Source: Calliopsis andreniformis
Lineage: Eukaryota > Arthropoda > Insecta > Hymenoptera > Andrenidae
Direction of reading: 5' to 3'
NCBI RefSeq assembly: GCF_051401765.1
Contig: NW_027480450.1
Span: 3,038,001-3,102,000 of the forward strand
DNA: 64,000 nt
The position numbers and the translations under genes were made by a program. How positions within the stretch are numbered: the stretch's first letter is position 1; each line of letters starts with the position of its first letter. Below the pieces are notes generated by a model. That model made no database searches. It saw nothing but the letters and a program-made list of their open reading frames with translations, and was not told where the DNA came from. This document shows positions 1 through 12,200 of this stretch, piece after piece.

Positions 1-1104
1 CCTCATTCCTCAATCCTCATTCTTCAATCCTCCATACCCAATCCTCAATCATCAATCCTCAATCCTCAATCCTCAGTTCTCAAACCGCAAACCTGAATCC
101 TCAATCCTGAATCCTCAATCTTCAGACCTCAGTCCTCAACAATCAGTTGTCAATTCTCAATCCTCAATAGAACATCATCAATTCACAGTTTTCAATATCC
201 AATACTCAATCTGCAATCTTCAAATCTCTATCCACAAACATCAATTCTCATCATTTAACCCCCAACACTCAGACCCCAATCCTCAATCTTCAATCCTCAA
301 TCCTCAATCCTCAACCCTCTATTCTCAATCCTCAATCCTCAGTCCTCAGTCCTCAAACCTCAATCCTCAATTCTCAACACTCAATCCTCAATCCTCAATA
401 CTCAATACCCAATCCTCAATCTTCAATCCTCAATACTCAATCCTCAATTCTCAATTCTCAATTCTCTATCCTCAATCCTCAATCCTCAATCTTCAATCCT
501 CAATAATCAATCTCCAATCCTGGATACTCAATCCCAAATCCTCAATGCTTAATCCTCAACTTTCAATCCTCAATCCCCAGTCCTCAATCTTCAATCCTCA
601 ATGCTCAATCCTCAATCCTCAATCCTCAATCCTCAGTAATCAATCCTCAATCTTCAATTCTCAATCCTCAATACTCAATCCTCAATTCTCAGTAGTCAAT
701 CCTGAATCTTCAATTCTCAATCGTCAATCCTCAGTCCTCTATCCTCAATCCTCAATCCTCGATCCTCAAACCTCAATCCTCAACCCTCAGTCCTGATCCC
801 CAATTCTCAATTCTCAATTCTCTATCCTCAATCCTCAATCCTTAATCTTCAATCCTCAATAATCAATCTCCAATCCTGGATTCTCAATCCCAAATCCTCA
901 ATGCTTAATCCACAACCTTCGACCCTCAATCCCCAGTCCTCAATCCTCAATCCTCAATCCTCAATCTTCAGGCTTCAATCCTCAATACTCAATCTTCAAT
1001 CCTCAATCCTCAATCCTCATTCCCCAATCCTCAATCATCAATCCTCAATACTCAATCTTCAATCCTCAATCCTCAATCCTCAATCCTCAATCCTCATTCT
1101 TCAA
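1..1104 (+). repeat. Left-edge segment of older heptamer variants
   Basis: This stretch holds no gene. Its first ~440 bp correspond to about 3450-3890: the rare string GTTCTCAAACCGCAAACC occurs near 76 and again near 3525, a shift of 3449 bp. It carries a copy of the 141 bp landmark (its CAGTTTT heptamer is at 186) with private changes, namely GAACATC instead of GAATATC and CAATATC instead of CAATACC. Two copies of the string containing TCTCCAATCCTGGAT lie near 509 and 866. Confidence 0.8.
509..560 (+). repeat. TCTCCAATCCTGGAT landmark string (10 copies; first shown)
   Basis: This string of five to seven diverged heptamers (TCTCCAA, TCCTGGA, TACTCAA, TCCCAAA, TCCTCAA, TGCTTAA) occurs near 509, 866, 2169, 4309, 14181, 16888, 26588, 29311, 34430 and 63249. 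Copies ending in TGCTTAA and copies ending in TACTGAATTTTC form two subfamilies. The latter are near 2169, 14181 and 26588, which supports the ~12 kb unit. Confidence 0.82.
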
Positions 1105-2547
1105 TACTCAATCCCCAATCCACAATCTTCAATCCTCAATACTCAATCCTCAACCCTCAATCCTCATTTTTCAACCCTCAATACCCAATCCTCAATCTTC
1201 AATCCTCAATCCTCAATCCTCAATTCTCAATACTCAATCCTCAATCCTCAGACCTCAATCCTCAATCTTCAATCCTCAATACTCAATCTTCAATCCTCAA
1301 TCCTCAATCCTCAATCCTCAATCCTCATTCTTCGATCCTCAACACCCAATCGTCAATCTTCAATCCTCAATCCTCAATCCTCAATTCTCAATCCTCAACC
1401 CTCAATCCTCAGACCTCAAACATCAATACTCAACCCTCAGTCCTCGTCCTCAATCCACAACCCTCAATCCTCGATCCTCAGTCTTCAATCATCAATATTC
1501 AACATTCAATCCTCAATCCTCAATCCTCAATACTCAATCCTCAATCCTCAATCCTCAATACGCAACCATCAATCCTCAATTCTCAAACTCAATAGAAAAT
1601 CCTGAATTCTCAGGATTCAATACTCAAACCTCAACACACAACCCTCAGCCCTCATCCTCAATCCTCAATCCTCAATCCCCACTCCTCAATTCTCAATCCT
1701 CAATCCTCAGTCCTCAGTCCTCAAACCTCAATCCTCAATTCTCAATACTCAATCCTCAATCCTCAATGCTCAATCCCCAATCCTCAACCTTCAATCCTCA
1801 ATACTCAATCCTCAACCCTCAATCCTCATTCATCAATCCTCAATACCCAATCCTCAATCTTCAATCCTCAATCATCAATCCTCAATTCTCAATACTCAAT
1901 CCTCAATTCTCAGACATCAATCCTCAATCTTCAATCCTCAATACTCAATCTTCAATCCTGAATCCTCAATCCTCAATCCTCAATCCTCAATCTTCGGTAA
2001 TCAATCGTCAATCTTCAATACTCAATCGTCAATCCTCAGTCCTCAATCCTCAATCCTCAATCCTCGTTCCTCAAACCTCAATCCTCAACCCTCAGTCCTC
2101 ATCCTCAATTCTCAATTCTCAATTCTCTATCCTCAATCCTCAATCCTCAATCTTCAATCCTCAATAATCAATCTCCAATCCTGGATACTCAATCCCAAAT
2201 CCTCAATACTGAATTTTCAATCCTCCATCCTCAATCCTCAATCCTCTATCCACAATCCTCAATCGTCAGGCTTCAATCCTCAATTCTCAATCTTCAATAC
2301 TCCATCCTCAATCCTCAATCCTCAATCATCAATCCTCAATCGTCAGGCTTCAATCCTCAATACTCAATCTTCAACTCTCAATCCTCAATCCTCATTCCTC
2401 AATCCTCATTTTCCAATCCTCCATACCCAATCCTCAATCTTCAATCCTCAATCCTCAATCCTCAATTCTCAATCCTCAATCCTCAATCCTCTGTCCTCAG
2501 TCCTCAAACCTCAATCCTCAACCCTCAGCCCTCATCATCAATCCTCA
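1105..2547 (+). repeat. Partial copy of the ~12 kb higher-order unit (first of three)
   Basis: This ~1.44 kb block matches 13114-14556 and 25523-26965. Three checks give the same spacing of 12009 bp to the second copy: the start string TACTCAATCCCC (1105 and 13114), the hairpin (1599 and 13608) and TCATCATCAATCC (2532 and 14541). The hairpin and TCATCATCAATCC also give 24418 bp to the third copy. Constant spacing means no net insertion or deletion. Point differences exist: for example CAATCGTCAATCCTC near 2030 has a CTG version near 14038. No gene is present. Confidence 0.85.
1599..1616. repeat. Hairpin string ATCCTGA-ATTC-TCAGGAT (19 copies; first shown)
   Basis: Seven-base arms ATCCTGA and TCAGGAT flank the loop ATTC; in AGAAAATCC versions one more A-T pair extends the stem. 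It parses as consecutive heptamers TCCTGAA, TTCTCAG and GATTCAA, so base substitutions in three adjacent units made the inverted repeat. It contains an EcoRI recognition sequence, GAATTC. Starts of the copies: 1599, 11698, 12946, 13608, 18543, 19492, 19937, 23842, 25355, 26017, 30351, 33441, 34075, 36077, 36746, 39471, 45713, 48858, 62894. A function is not shown; copies spread with the blocks carrying them. Confidence 0.9.
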
Positions 2548-4789
2548 ATACTCAATCTTCAATCCTCAATCCTCAATCCTCATTCCTCAATCCTCAATCC
2601 TCAATCCTCGTTCCTCAAACCTCAATCCTCAACCCTCAGTCCTCATCCTCAATTCTCAATTCTCAATGCTCAATCCTCAATCCTCAATCCTCAACCTTCA
2701 ATCCTCAATCTTCAATCCTCAATACTCAATCTTCAATCTTCAATCCTCAATCCTAGATCCTCAATCCTCAATCCTCAACCCTTAATCTTCAGTCCTCAAC
2801 CCTCAATCCTCAATCCTCAATCCTCATTCTTTAATCCTCAATACCCAATCCTCAATCCTCAGTCCTCAATCCTCAATCCTTAAACCACAAACCTCAATCC
2901 TCAGTCCTCTGTCCTCAAACCTCAATCCTCAACCCTCAGCCCTCATCCTCAGTCCTCAATACTCAATCCTCAATTCTCAATCTTCAATCATCAATACTCA
3001 ATCTTCATTAATCAACCCTCAATCCTCAATCCTCGATACTCAATACTCAATAGCCAATCCCCAATCCCCAATCCTCAATCCTCAATCGTCATGCTTCAAT
3101 CCTCAATACTCAATCTTCAATCCTCAATCCTCAATCCTCATTCCTCAATCCACATTCTTCAATCCTCCATACCCAATCCTCAATCTTCAATCCTCAATCC
3201 TCAATCCTCAATTATCAATCCTCAATCCTCAGTCCTCAGTCCTCAAACCTTAATCCTCAACCCTCAGCCCTCGTCCTCAATCCTCAATCCTCAATCTTCA
3301 ATCCTCAATCCTCAATCCTCAATCGTCAGGCTTCAATCCTCAATACTCAATCTTCAATACTTCATCCTCAATACTCAATCCTCAATCCTCAATCCTCAAT
3401 CGTCAGGCTTCAATCCTCAATACACAATCTTCAATCCTCAATCCTCAATCCTCATTCCTCAATCCTCATTCTTCAATCCTCCATACCCAATCCTCAATCT
3501 TCAATCCTCAATCCTCAATCCTCAGTTCTCAAACCGCAAACCTGAATCCTCAATCCTGAATCCTCAATCTTCAGACCTCAGTCCTCAACAATCAGTTGTC
3601 AATTCTCAATCCTCAATAGAATATCATCAATTCACAGTTTTCAATACCCAATACTCAATCTGCAATCTTCAAATCTCTATCCACAAACATCAATTCTCAT
3701 CACTTAACCCTCAACACTCAGTCCCCAATCCTCAATCTTCAATCCTCAATCCTCAATCCTCAACCCTCTATTCTCAATCCTCAATCCTCAGTCCTCAGTC
3801 CTCAAACCTCAATCCTCAATTCTCAGTACTCAATCCTCAATACTCAATCCCCAATCCTCAATCTTCAATCCTCAATACTCAATCCTCAACACTCAATCCT
3901 CATTCTTCAATCCTCAATACCCAATCCACAATCTTCAATACTCAATCCTCAATCCTCAATTCTCAATACTCAGTCCTCAAGCCTCAGACCTCAATCCTCA
4001 ACCTTCAATCCTCAATACTCAATCTTCAATCCTCAATCCTCAATACTCAATCCCCAATCCTCAATCTTCAATCCTCAATACTCAATCTTCAATCCTCAAT
4101 CCTCAATCATCAATCCTCAATCCTCAATCCTCAATCTTCAATCCTGAATATTGAATATTCAATCCTCAATCCTCAATCCTCAAAACTCAATCCTCAGTCC
4201 TCAATCCTCAATCCTCAATACTCAACCCTCAGTCCTCATCCTCAATTCTCAATTCTCAATTCTCTATCCTCAATCCTCAATCCTCAATCTTCAATCCTCA
4301 ATAATCAATCTCCAATCCTGTATACTCAATCCCAAATCCTCAATGCTTAATCCTCAACCTCCAATCCTCAATCCCCAGTCTTCAATCTTCAATCCTCAAT
4401 GCTCAATCCTCAATCCTGAATCCTCAATCCTCAGTAATCAATCCTCAATCTTCAATTCTCAATCCTCAATACTCAATCCTCAATACTCAATCTTCAATCC
4501 TCAATCCTAAATCCTCAATCCTCAATCCTCAATCCTCAGTAATGAATCCACAATCTTCAATACTCAATCGTCAAGCCTCAGCCCTCAATCCTCAATCCTC
4601 AATCCTCGTTCCTCAAACCTCAATCCTCAACCTTCAGCCCTCATCCTCAGTCCTCAATACCCAATCCTCAATCCTCAATCTTCAATCCTAAATACTCAAT
4701 CTTCAATAATCAATCCTCAATTCTCAATCCTCAATACTCAACTCTCTATCGTCAATCCTCAATCCCCAATCCTCAATCTTCAATCCTCA
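2548..4789 (+). repeat. Heptamer segment with landmark copy and two CAGTAA-type strings
   Basis: No gene is present. The segment contains one 141 bp landmark (3586-3726), a TCTCCAATCC string near 4309 in which the usual TGGATAC is TGTATAC, and the TAATGAATCC string near 4540 with ACAATC in place of the usual GCAATC. The string CGTCATGCTTCAATCC near 3087 reappears near 31945, 38347, 47797, 53028, 55539 and 61502, so this part is ancestral or related to much of the right half. Confidence 0.8.
3586..3726 (+). repeat. 141 bp diverged landmark block (35 copies; best early copy shown)
   Basis: This string looks like unique DNA but parses in perfect heptamer register: CAATAGA, ATATCAT, CAATTCA, CAGTTTT, CAATACC, CAATACT, CAATCTG, CAATCTT, CAAATCT, CTATCCA, CAAACAT and so on. 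It is therefore a strongly mutated run of about 20 units, not an insertion. Positions of the CAGTTTT heptamer in the 35 copies: 186, 3635, 5326, 8789, 9516, 11039, 16426, 21261, 21681, 23183, 28842, 31682, 32145, 32775, 38084, 38805, 40724, 41137, 41878, 46165, 47534, 48255, 50111, 50524, 52765, 53228, 53599, 55276, 55739, 56621, 57362, 59681, 61239, 61702, 62451. Confidence 0.92.
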
Positions 4790-5205
4790 ATCCTCAATAC
4801 TCAATCCTCAATCCTCAATCCTCAATCCTCAATCTTCAATCCTCAATACACAGACTTCAATCCTCAATACTCAATCCTCAATCCTCAATCCTCATTCTTC
4901 AATCCTCAACAGCCAATCCTCAATCTTCAATCCTCAAGCCTCAATCCTCAATTCTCAATCCTCAACCCTCAATCATCAGACCTCAAACATCAATACTCAA
5001 TCCTCAGTCCTCGTCCTCAATCCACAACAATCAATCCTCAATCCTCAATCTTCAATCATCAATATTCAATCTTCAGTCCTCAATCCTCAATCCTCAAACC
5101 TCAATCCTCAATCCTCAATGTTCAATCCGCAATACCCACTCCTCAATCTTCAATCCTCTGTCCTCAATCCTCAATCCTCAATCCTCAATCCTCAATCCTC
5201 AATCC
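4790..5205 (+). repeat. Block shared with 14787-15202 and about 27.19-27.6 kb
   Basis: The string CAATACACAGACTTC occurs at 4844, 14841 and about 27250, and CAATGTTCAATCCGC follows in all three. Spacing between the first two is 9997 bp at both markers. Similarity stops where this copy turns into CAGGCCTCAAGCCTC and the others into CAATCATCAATCC. The differing spacing from the 12009 bp pair shows that about 2 kb separating the two blocks here is missing or rearranged between them in the 13-15 kb copy. Confidence 0.8.
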
Positions 5206-6617
5206 TCAATCCTCAGGCCTCAAGCCTCATACCTGAATACTCAATCCTGAATCCTCAATCTTCAGACCTCAGTCCTCAACAATCAGTTGTCAATTCTCAA
5301 TCCTCAATAGAATATCATCAATTCACAGTTTTCAATACCCAATACTCAATCTGCAATCTTCAAATCTGTATCCACAAACATCAATTCTCATCATTCAACC
5401 CTCAACACTCAGTCCCCAATCCTCAAACTTCAATCCTGAATCCTCAATCCTCAATCCTCAATTCTCAATCTTCAATCCTCAATACTCAATCTTCAATCCT
5501 CCATCCTCAAACCTCAATCCTCAATCCAAAATCCTCAATCGTCAGGCTTCAATCCTCAATTCTCAATCTTCAATACTCCATCCTCAATCCTCAATACTCA
5601 ATCATCAATCCTCAATCGTTATTCTTCAATCCTCAATACTCAATCTTCAATCCTCAATCCTCAATCCTCATTCCTCAATCCTCATTCTTCAATCCTCAAT
5701 ACCCAATCCTCAATCTTCAATCCTCAATCCTCAGTCCTCAATTCTCAATCCTCAATCCTCAGTGCTCAGTCCTCAAACCTCAATCCTCAAACCTCAGCCC
5801 TCATCATCAATCCTCAATCCTCAATCTTCAATCCTCAATCCTCAATCTTCAATCCTCAATCCTCAATCCTCAATCCTCAATCCTCAGTAATAAATCCGCA
5901 ATCTTCAATACTCAATCGTCAAGCCTCTGTCCTCAATCCTCAATCCTCAATCCTCGTTCCTCAAACCTCAATCCTCAACCCTCAGTCCTCATCCTCAATT
6001 CTCAATTCTCAATCCTCAATCCTCAATCCTCAATCCTCAACCTTCAATCCTCAATCTTCAATCCTCAATACTCAATCTTCAATCTTCAATCCTCAATCCT
6101 AGATACTCAATCCTCAATCCTCAACCCTCAATCTTCAGTCCACAACCCTCAATCCTCAATCCTCAATCCTCATTCTTCAATCCTCAATACCCAATCCTCA
6201 ATCCTCAGTCCTCAATCCTCAATCCTTAAACCACAAACCTCAATCCTCAGTCCTCTGTCCTCAAACCTCAATCCTCAACCCTCAGCCCTCATCCTCAGTC
6301 CTCAATACTCAATCCTCAATTCTCAATCTTCAATCATCAATACTCAATCTTCAATAATCAACACTCAATCCTCAATCCTCAATACTCAATCCTCAATAGC
6401 CAATCCTCAATCCCCAACCCTCAATCCTAGATCCTCAATCCTCAATCCCCAACCCTCAATCTTCAATTCTCAACCCTCAATCCTCAATCCTCAATCCTCA
6501 TTCTTCAATCCTCATTACCCAATCCTCAATCCTCAGTCCTCAATCCTCAATCCTCAAACCTCAAACCTCAACCCTCAGTCCGCTGTCCTCAAAGCTCAAC
6601 CCTCAACCCTCAGCCCT
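5206..6617 (+). repeat. Heptamer segment partly shared with 15.27-15.7 kb
   Basis: No gene is present. It includes a 141 bp landmark at 5326 and a segment around 5660-6060 with the rare CAGTGCTCAG string at 5760, which recurs at 15372 and about 27787. The TAATAAATCCGC version of the TAATGAATCC string occurs here near 5887, near 15500 and near 27916 only, and is a good tag for this lineage. Confidence 0.75.
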
Positions 6618-7245
6618 CATCCTCAGTCCTCAATACTCAATCCTCAATTCTCAATCTTCAATCATCAATTCTCAATCTTCAATAATCAACCCTCAATTCT
6701 CAATCCTCAATACTCAATCCTCAATCGTCAATCCTCAATCCCCAATCCTCAATCTTCAATCCTCAATCCTCAATCCTCAATCCTCAATCCTCAATCTTCA
6801 TTCCTCAATACTCAATCTTTAATCCTCAATCCTCAATCCTCAATCCTAAATCCTCAATCCTCAATCCTCAATCTTCAATCCTCAATACTCAGTCTTCAAT
6901 CCTCAATCCTCAATCGTCAATTCTCAATCCTCATTCATCAATCCTCAACACCCAATCCTCAATCTTCAATCCTCAATCCTCAATCCTCAATTCTCAATCC
7001 TCAACCCTCAATCCTCAGACATCAAACATCAATACTCAACCCTCAGTCCTCGTCCTCAATCCACAACAATCATTCCTCAATCCTCAACCTTCAATCATCA
7101 ATATTCTATCTTCAGTCCTCAATCCTCAATCCTTAACCCTCAATCCTCAATCCTCAATGTTCAATCCGCAATACCCAATCCTCAACCTTCAATCCTCAAT
7201 CCTCAATCCTCAATCCTCAATCCTCAATCCTCAATCCTCAATCCT
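6618..7245 (+). repeat. First member of a ~0.63 kb duplication at 1438 bp spacing
   Basis: The TCATCAATTC marker at 6662 recurs at 8100, and ATGTTCAATCCGC at 7157 recurs at 8595, both 1438 bp apart. The two copies look essentially identical through the shared part. Between them lie four 6-bp units (near 7047, 7757, 7785 and 8055), which accounts for 1438 being 4 bp short of a multiple of seven. Confidence 0.85.
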
Positions 7246-8055
7246 CAATCCTCAATCTTCAACCCTCAATACTCAATCTTCAATCCTCCATCCTCAATCC
7301 TCAATCGTCAATCCTCAATCCTCAATCGTCTGGCTTCAATCCTCAATACTCAATCTTCAACCCTCAATCCTCAATCCTCATTCCTCAATCCTCATTCTTC
7401 AATCCTCCACACCCAATCCTCAATCTTCAATCTTCAACCCTCAACCCTCAATCCTCAATCCTCAATCCTCATTCTTCAATCCTCAATACCCAATCCTCAA
7501 TCCTCAGTCCTCAACCCTCAATCCTCAAACCTCAAACCTCAATCCTCAGTCCTCTGTCCTCAAACCTAAATCCTCAATCCTCAATCCTCAATCTTCAATC
7601 CTCAATACTCAGTCTTCAATCCTCAATCCTCAATCCTCAATCGTCAATCCTCAGTAATGAATCCGCAATCTTCAACACTCAATCGTCAAGCCTCAGTCCT
7701 CAATCCTCAATCCTCAATCCTCGTTCCTAAAACCTCAATCCTCAACCCTCAGTCCTCATCCTCAATTCTCAATTCTCAATCCTCAATCCTAATCCTCAAA
7801 CCTCAATCTTCAATCCTCAATCTTCAATCCTCAATACTCAATCTTCAACCTTCAATCCTCAATCCTAGATCCTCAATCCTCAATCCTCAAACCTCAATCT
7901 TCAGTCCTCAACCATCAATCCTCAATCCTCAATCCTCGTTCTTCAATCCTCAATACCCAATCCTCAATCCTCAGTCCTCAATCCTCAATCCTTAAACCTC
8001 AAACCTCAATCCTCAGTCCTCTGTCCTCAAACCTCAATCCTCAACCCTCTGCCCC
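7246..8055 (+). repeat. Heptamer segment between the 1438 bp-spaced copies
   Basis: No gene is present. It contains the TAATGAATCCGC string with ATG at 7657 and the CCTAGATCC string near 7864. The same succession of strings recurs at 9.66-10.4 kb and in many later blocks. Three of the register-shifting 6-bp units lie here. Confidence 0.75.
7653..7700 (+). repeat. TAATGAATCCGC landmark string (about 22 copies)
   Basis: The string CAGTAATGAATCCGC precedes CAATCGTCAAGCCTC. It supplies an ATG at 7657, 10060, 14609, 20443, 22204, 27018, 30864, 37259, 42422, 46709, 57906 and 63797. A TTATGAATCC variant is confined to 44076, 44544, 51025, 51632, 54143 and 60099. A TAATAAATCC variant lies near 5887, 15500 and 27916. 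One further divergent copy is near 4540. Many of these ATGs start identical 70-codon frames ending at the same CCTAGATCC string; this reflects block copying, not genes. Confidence 0.85.
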
Positions 8056-9204
8056 CATCCTCAGTCCTCAATACTCAATCCTCAATTCTCAATCTTCAAT
8101 CATCAATTCTCAATCTTCAATAATCAACCCTCAATTCTCAATCCTCAATACTCAATCCTCAATCGTCAATCCTCAATCCCCAATCCTCAATCTTCAATCC
8201 TCAATCCTCAATCCTCAATCCTCAATCCTCAACCTTCATTCCTCAATACTCAATCTTTAATCCTCAATCCTCAATCCTCAATCCTAAATCCTCAATCCTC
8301 AATCCTCAATCTTCAATCCTCAATACTCAGTCTTCAATCCTCAATCCTCAATCGTCAATTCTCAATCCTCATTCATCAATCCTCAACACCCAATCCTCAA
8401 TCTTCAATCCTCAATCCTCAATCCTCAATTCTCAATCCTCAACCCTCAATCCTCAGACATCAAACATCAATACTCAACCCTCAGTCCTCGTCCTCAATCC
8501 ACAACAATCATTCCTCAATCCTCAACCTTCAATCATCAATATTCTATCTTCAGTCCTCAATCCTCAATCCTTAACCCTCAATCCTCAATCCTCAATGTTC
8601 AATCCGCAATACCCAATCCTCAACCTTCAATCCTCAATCCTCAATCCTCAATCCTCAATCCTCAATCCTCAATCCTCAGACCTCAAACCTCATACCTGAA
8701 TACTCAATCCTGAATCCTCAATCTTCAGAGCTCAGTCCTCAACAATGAGTTGTCAATTCTCAATTCTCAATAGAATATCATCAACTCACAGTTTTCAATA
8801 ACCAATACTGAATCTGCAATCTTCAAATCTCTATCCACAAACATCAATTCTCATCATTCAACACTCAACACTCAGTCCACAATCCTCAATCTTCAATCCT
8901 CAATCCTCAATCCTCAATCATCAATCCTCAATCTTCAATCCTTCACCCTAAATCTTCAATCCTAAATCCTCAATCCTCAATCCTCAATCTTCAATCCTCA
9001 ATACTCAGTCTTCAATCCTCAATCCTCAATCCTCAATTCTCAATCCTCATTCTTCAATCCTCAACACCCAATCCTCAATCTTCAATCCTCAATCCTCAAT
9101 CCTCAATTCTCAATCCTCAGCCCTCAATCCTCAGACATCAAACATCAATACTCAACCCTCAGTCCTCGTCCTCAATCCACAACAATCATTCCTCAATCCT
9201 CAAT
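8056..9204 (+). repeat. Second member of the 1438 bp-spaced duplication and following segment
   Basis: The first ~630 bp copy 6618-7245. The rest carries a 141 bp landmark of the CAACTCACAG subfamily (8789) with private changes AATGAG and CAATAACC. A sub-block at about 9010-9195 then resembles the end of the earlier copy (TCATCAATCCTC replaced by TCTTCAATCCTC). No gene is present. Confidence 0.75.
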
Positions 9205-12200
9205 CCTCAATCCTCAATCGTCAGGCTTCAATCCTCAATACTCAATCTTCAATACTTCAACCTCAATACTCAATCCTCAATCGTCAGGCTTCAATCCTCA
9301 ATACTCAATCTTCAATCCTCAATCGGCAATCCTCATTCCTCAATCCTCATTCTTCAATCGTCCATACACAGTCCTCAATCTTCAATCCTCAATCCTCAAT
9401 CCTCAGTCCTCAAACCTCAAACCTGAATCCTCAATCCTGAGTCCTCAATCTTCAGACCTCAGTCCTCAACAATCAGTTGTCAATCCTCAATCCTCAATAG
9501 AATATCATCAATTCACAGTTTTCAATACCCAATGCTCAATCAGCAATCTTCAAATCTCTATCCACAAACATCAATTCTCATCATTCAACCCTCAACACTC
9601 AGTCCCCAATCCTCAATCTTCAATCCTCAATCCTCAATCCTCAATCCTCAATCCTCAATCTTCAACCCTCAATACTCAATCTTCAATCCTCCATCCTCAA
9701 TCCTCAATCGTCAATCCTCAATCCTCAATCGTCTGGCTTCAATCCTCAATACTCAATCTTCAACCCTCAATCCTCAATCCTCATTCCTCAATCCTCATTC
9801 TTCAATCCTCCACACCCAATCCTCAATCTTCAATCTTCAATCCTCAACCCTCAATCCTCAATCCTCAATCCTCATTCTTCAATCCTCAATACCCAATCCT
9901 CAATCCTCAGTCCTCAACCCTCAATCCTCAAACCTCAAACCTCAATCCTCAGTCCTCTGTCCTCAAACCTAAATCCTCAATCCTCAATCCTCAATCTTCA
10001 ATCCTCAATACTCAGTCTTCAATCCTCAATCCTCAATCCTCAATCCTCAATCCTCAGTAATGAATCCGCAATCTTCAACACTCAATCGTCAAGCCTCAGT
10101 CCCCAATCCTCAATCCTCAATCCTCGTTCCTAAAACCTCAATCCTCAACCCTCAGTCCTCATCCTCAATTCTCAATTCTCAATCCTCAATCCTCAATCCT
10201 CAATCCTCAATCTTCAATCCTCAATCTTCCATCCTCAATACTCAATCTTCAACCTTCAATCCTCAATCCTAGATCCTCAATCCTCAATCCTCAACCCTCA
10301 ATCTTCAGTCCTCAACCATCAATCCTCAATCCTCAATCCTCGTTCTTCAATCCTCAATACCCAATCCTCAATCCTCAGTCCTCAATCCTCAATCCTTAAA
10401 CCTCAAACCTCAATCCTCAGTCCTCTGTCCTCAAACCTCAATCCTCAACCCTCTGCCCCCATCCTCAGTCCTCAATACTCAATCCTCAATTCTCAATTTT
10501 CAATCATCAATATTCAATATTCAATCCTCAATCCTCAATTCTCAATCCTCAATCCTCAGTCGTCAGTCCTCAAACCTCAATCCTCAACCCTCAGCCCTCG
10601 TCCTCAATCCTCAATCCTCAATCTTCAATCCTCAATCCTCAATCCTCAATCGTCAGGCTTCAATCCTCAATACTCAATCTTCAATACTTCATCCTCAATA
10701 CTCAATCCTCAATCCTCAATCCTCAATCGTCAGGCTTCAATCCTCAATACTCAATCTTCAATACTTCAACCTCAATACTCAATCCTCAATCCTCAATCCT
10801 AAATCGTCAGGCTTCAATCCTCAATACTCAATCTTCAATCGTCAATCGTCAATCCTCATTCCTCAGTCCTCATTCTTCAATCCTCCATACCCAGTCCTCA
10901 ATCTTCAATACTCAATCCTCAATCGTCAGTCCTCAAACCTCAAACCTGAATCCTCAATCCTGAATCCTCAATCTTCAGACCTCAGTCCTCAACAATCAGT
11001 TGTCAATTCTCAATCCTCAATAGAATATCATCAATTCACAGTTTTCAATACCCAATACTCAATCAGCAATCTTCAAATCTCTATCCACAAACATCAATTC
11101 TCATCATTCAACACTCAACACTCAGTCCCCAATCCTCAATCTTCAATCCTCAATCCTCAATCCTCAATCCTCAATCCTCAATCTTCAACCCTCAATACTC
11201 AATCTTCAATCCTCCATCCTCAATCCTCAATCGTCAATCCTCAATCCTCAATCGTCTGGCTTCAATCCCCAATACTCAATCTTCAATCCTCAATCCTCAA
11301 TCCTCATTCCTCAATCCTCATTCTTCAATCCTCCATACCCAATCCTCAATCTTCAATCCTCAATACTCAATCCTCAATTCTCGATCCTCAATCCTCACTC
11401 CTCAGTCCTCAAACATCAATCCTCAACCCTCAGCCCTCATCCTCAATCCTCAATCCTCAATCTTCAATCCTCAATCCTCAATACTCAATCCCCAATCCTC
11501 AATCTTCAATCCTCAATACTCAATCTTCAATCCTCAATCCTCAATCATCAATCCTCAATCCTCAATCCTCAATCTTCAATCCTCAATATTCAATATTCAA
11601 TCCTCAATCCTCAATCCTCAAAACTCAATCCTCAGTCCTCAATCCTCAATCCTCAATACTCAACCATCAATCCTCAATTCTCAATACACAATAGAATATC
11701 CTGAATTCTCAGGATTCAATACTCAAACCTCAACACTCAACATTCAGCCCTCATCCTCAATCCTCAATCCTCAATCCTCAATCCTCGAACCTCAATATCA
11801 ATCCTCATTACTCAATCTTCAATCCTCAATCCTCAATCCTCAATCCTCAATCCTCATTCCTCAATCCTCATTCTTTAATCCTCCATACCCAATCCTCAAT
11901 CTTCAATCCTCAATCCTCAATCTTCAGTTCTCAATCCTCAATCCTCAGTCCTCAGTCCTCAAACCTCAATCCTCAACCCTCAGCCCTCATCCTCAATACT
12001 CAATCCTCAATCTTCAATCCTCAATCCTCAATACTCAATCCCCAATCCTCAATCTTCAATCCTCAATACTCAACCTTCAATCCTCAATCCTCAATCCTCA
12101 ATCCTCAATCCTCAATCCTCAATCCTCAATCATCAATCCTCAATACTCAGTCTTCAATCCTCAATCCTCAATCCTCAATGCTCAATCCTCAATCCTCAAT

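Noticed and set aside
3587..3601. Small inverted repeat ACAA-TCAG-TTGT at the start of the landmark
   Set aside because: The stem is only four base pairs, and it is altered to CAGCTG or CAGCTGGC in whole subfamilies; no case for function.
3586..3726. 141 bp landmark as a transposon or SINE insertion
   Set aside because: It parses entirely into in-register heptamers, has no target-site duplication, terminal repeats or A-tail, and its flanks are continuous with the array.
7657..7995. Recurrent MNPQSSTLNRQ-type frames, about 70 codons long, repeated at 10060, 22204, 42422, 44076, 54143 and elsewhere
   Set aside because: Their recurrence follows from copying the TAATGAATCCGC string and the CCTAGATCC stop string within blocks, not from a gene family.
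8940..8965. Telomere-like CCCTAAA units (also near 41291, 50678 and 56767)
   Set aside because: They are isolated single variants of the heptamer inside TCCTCAA runs, never consecutive; the consensus differs from the plant-type telomere unit at two positions.
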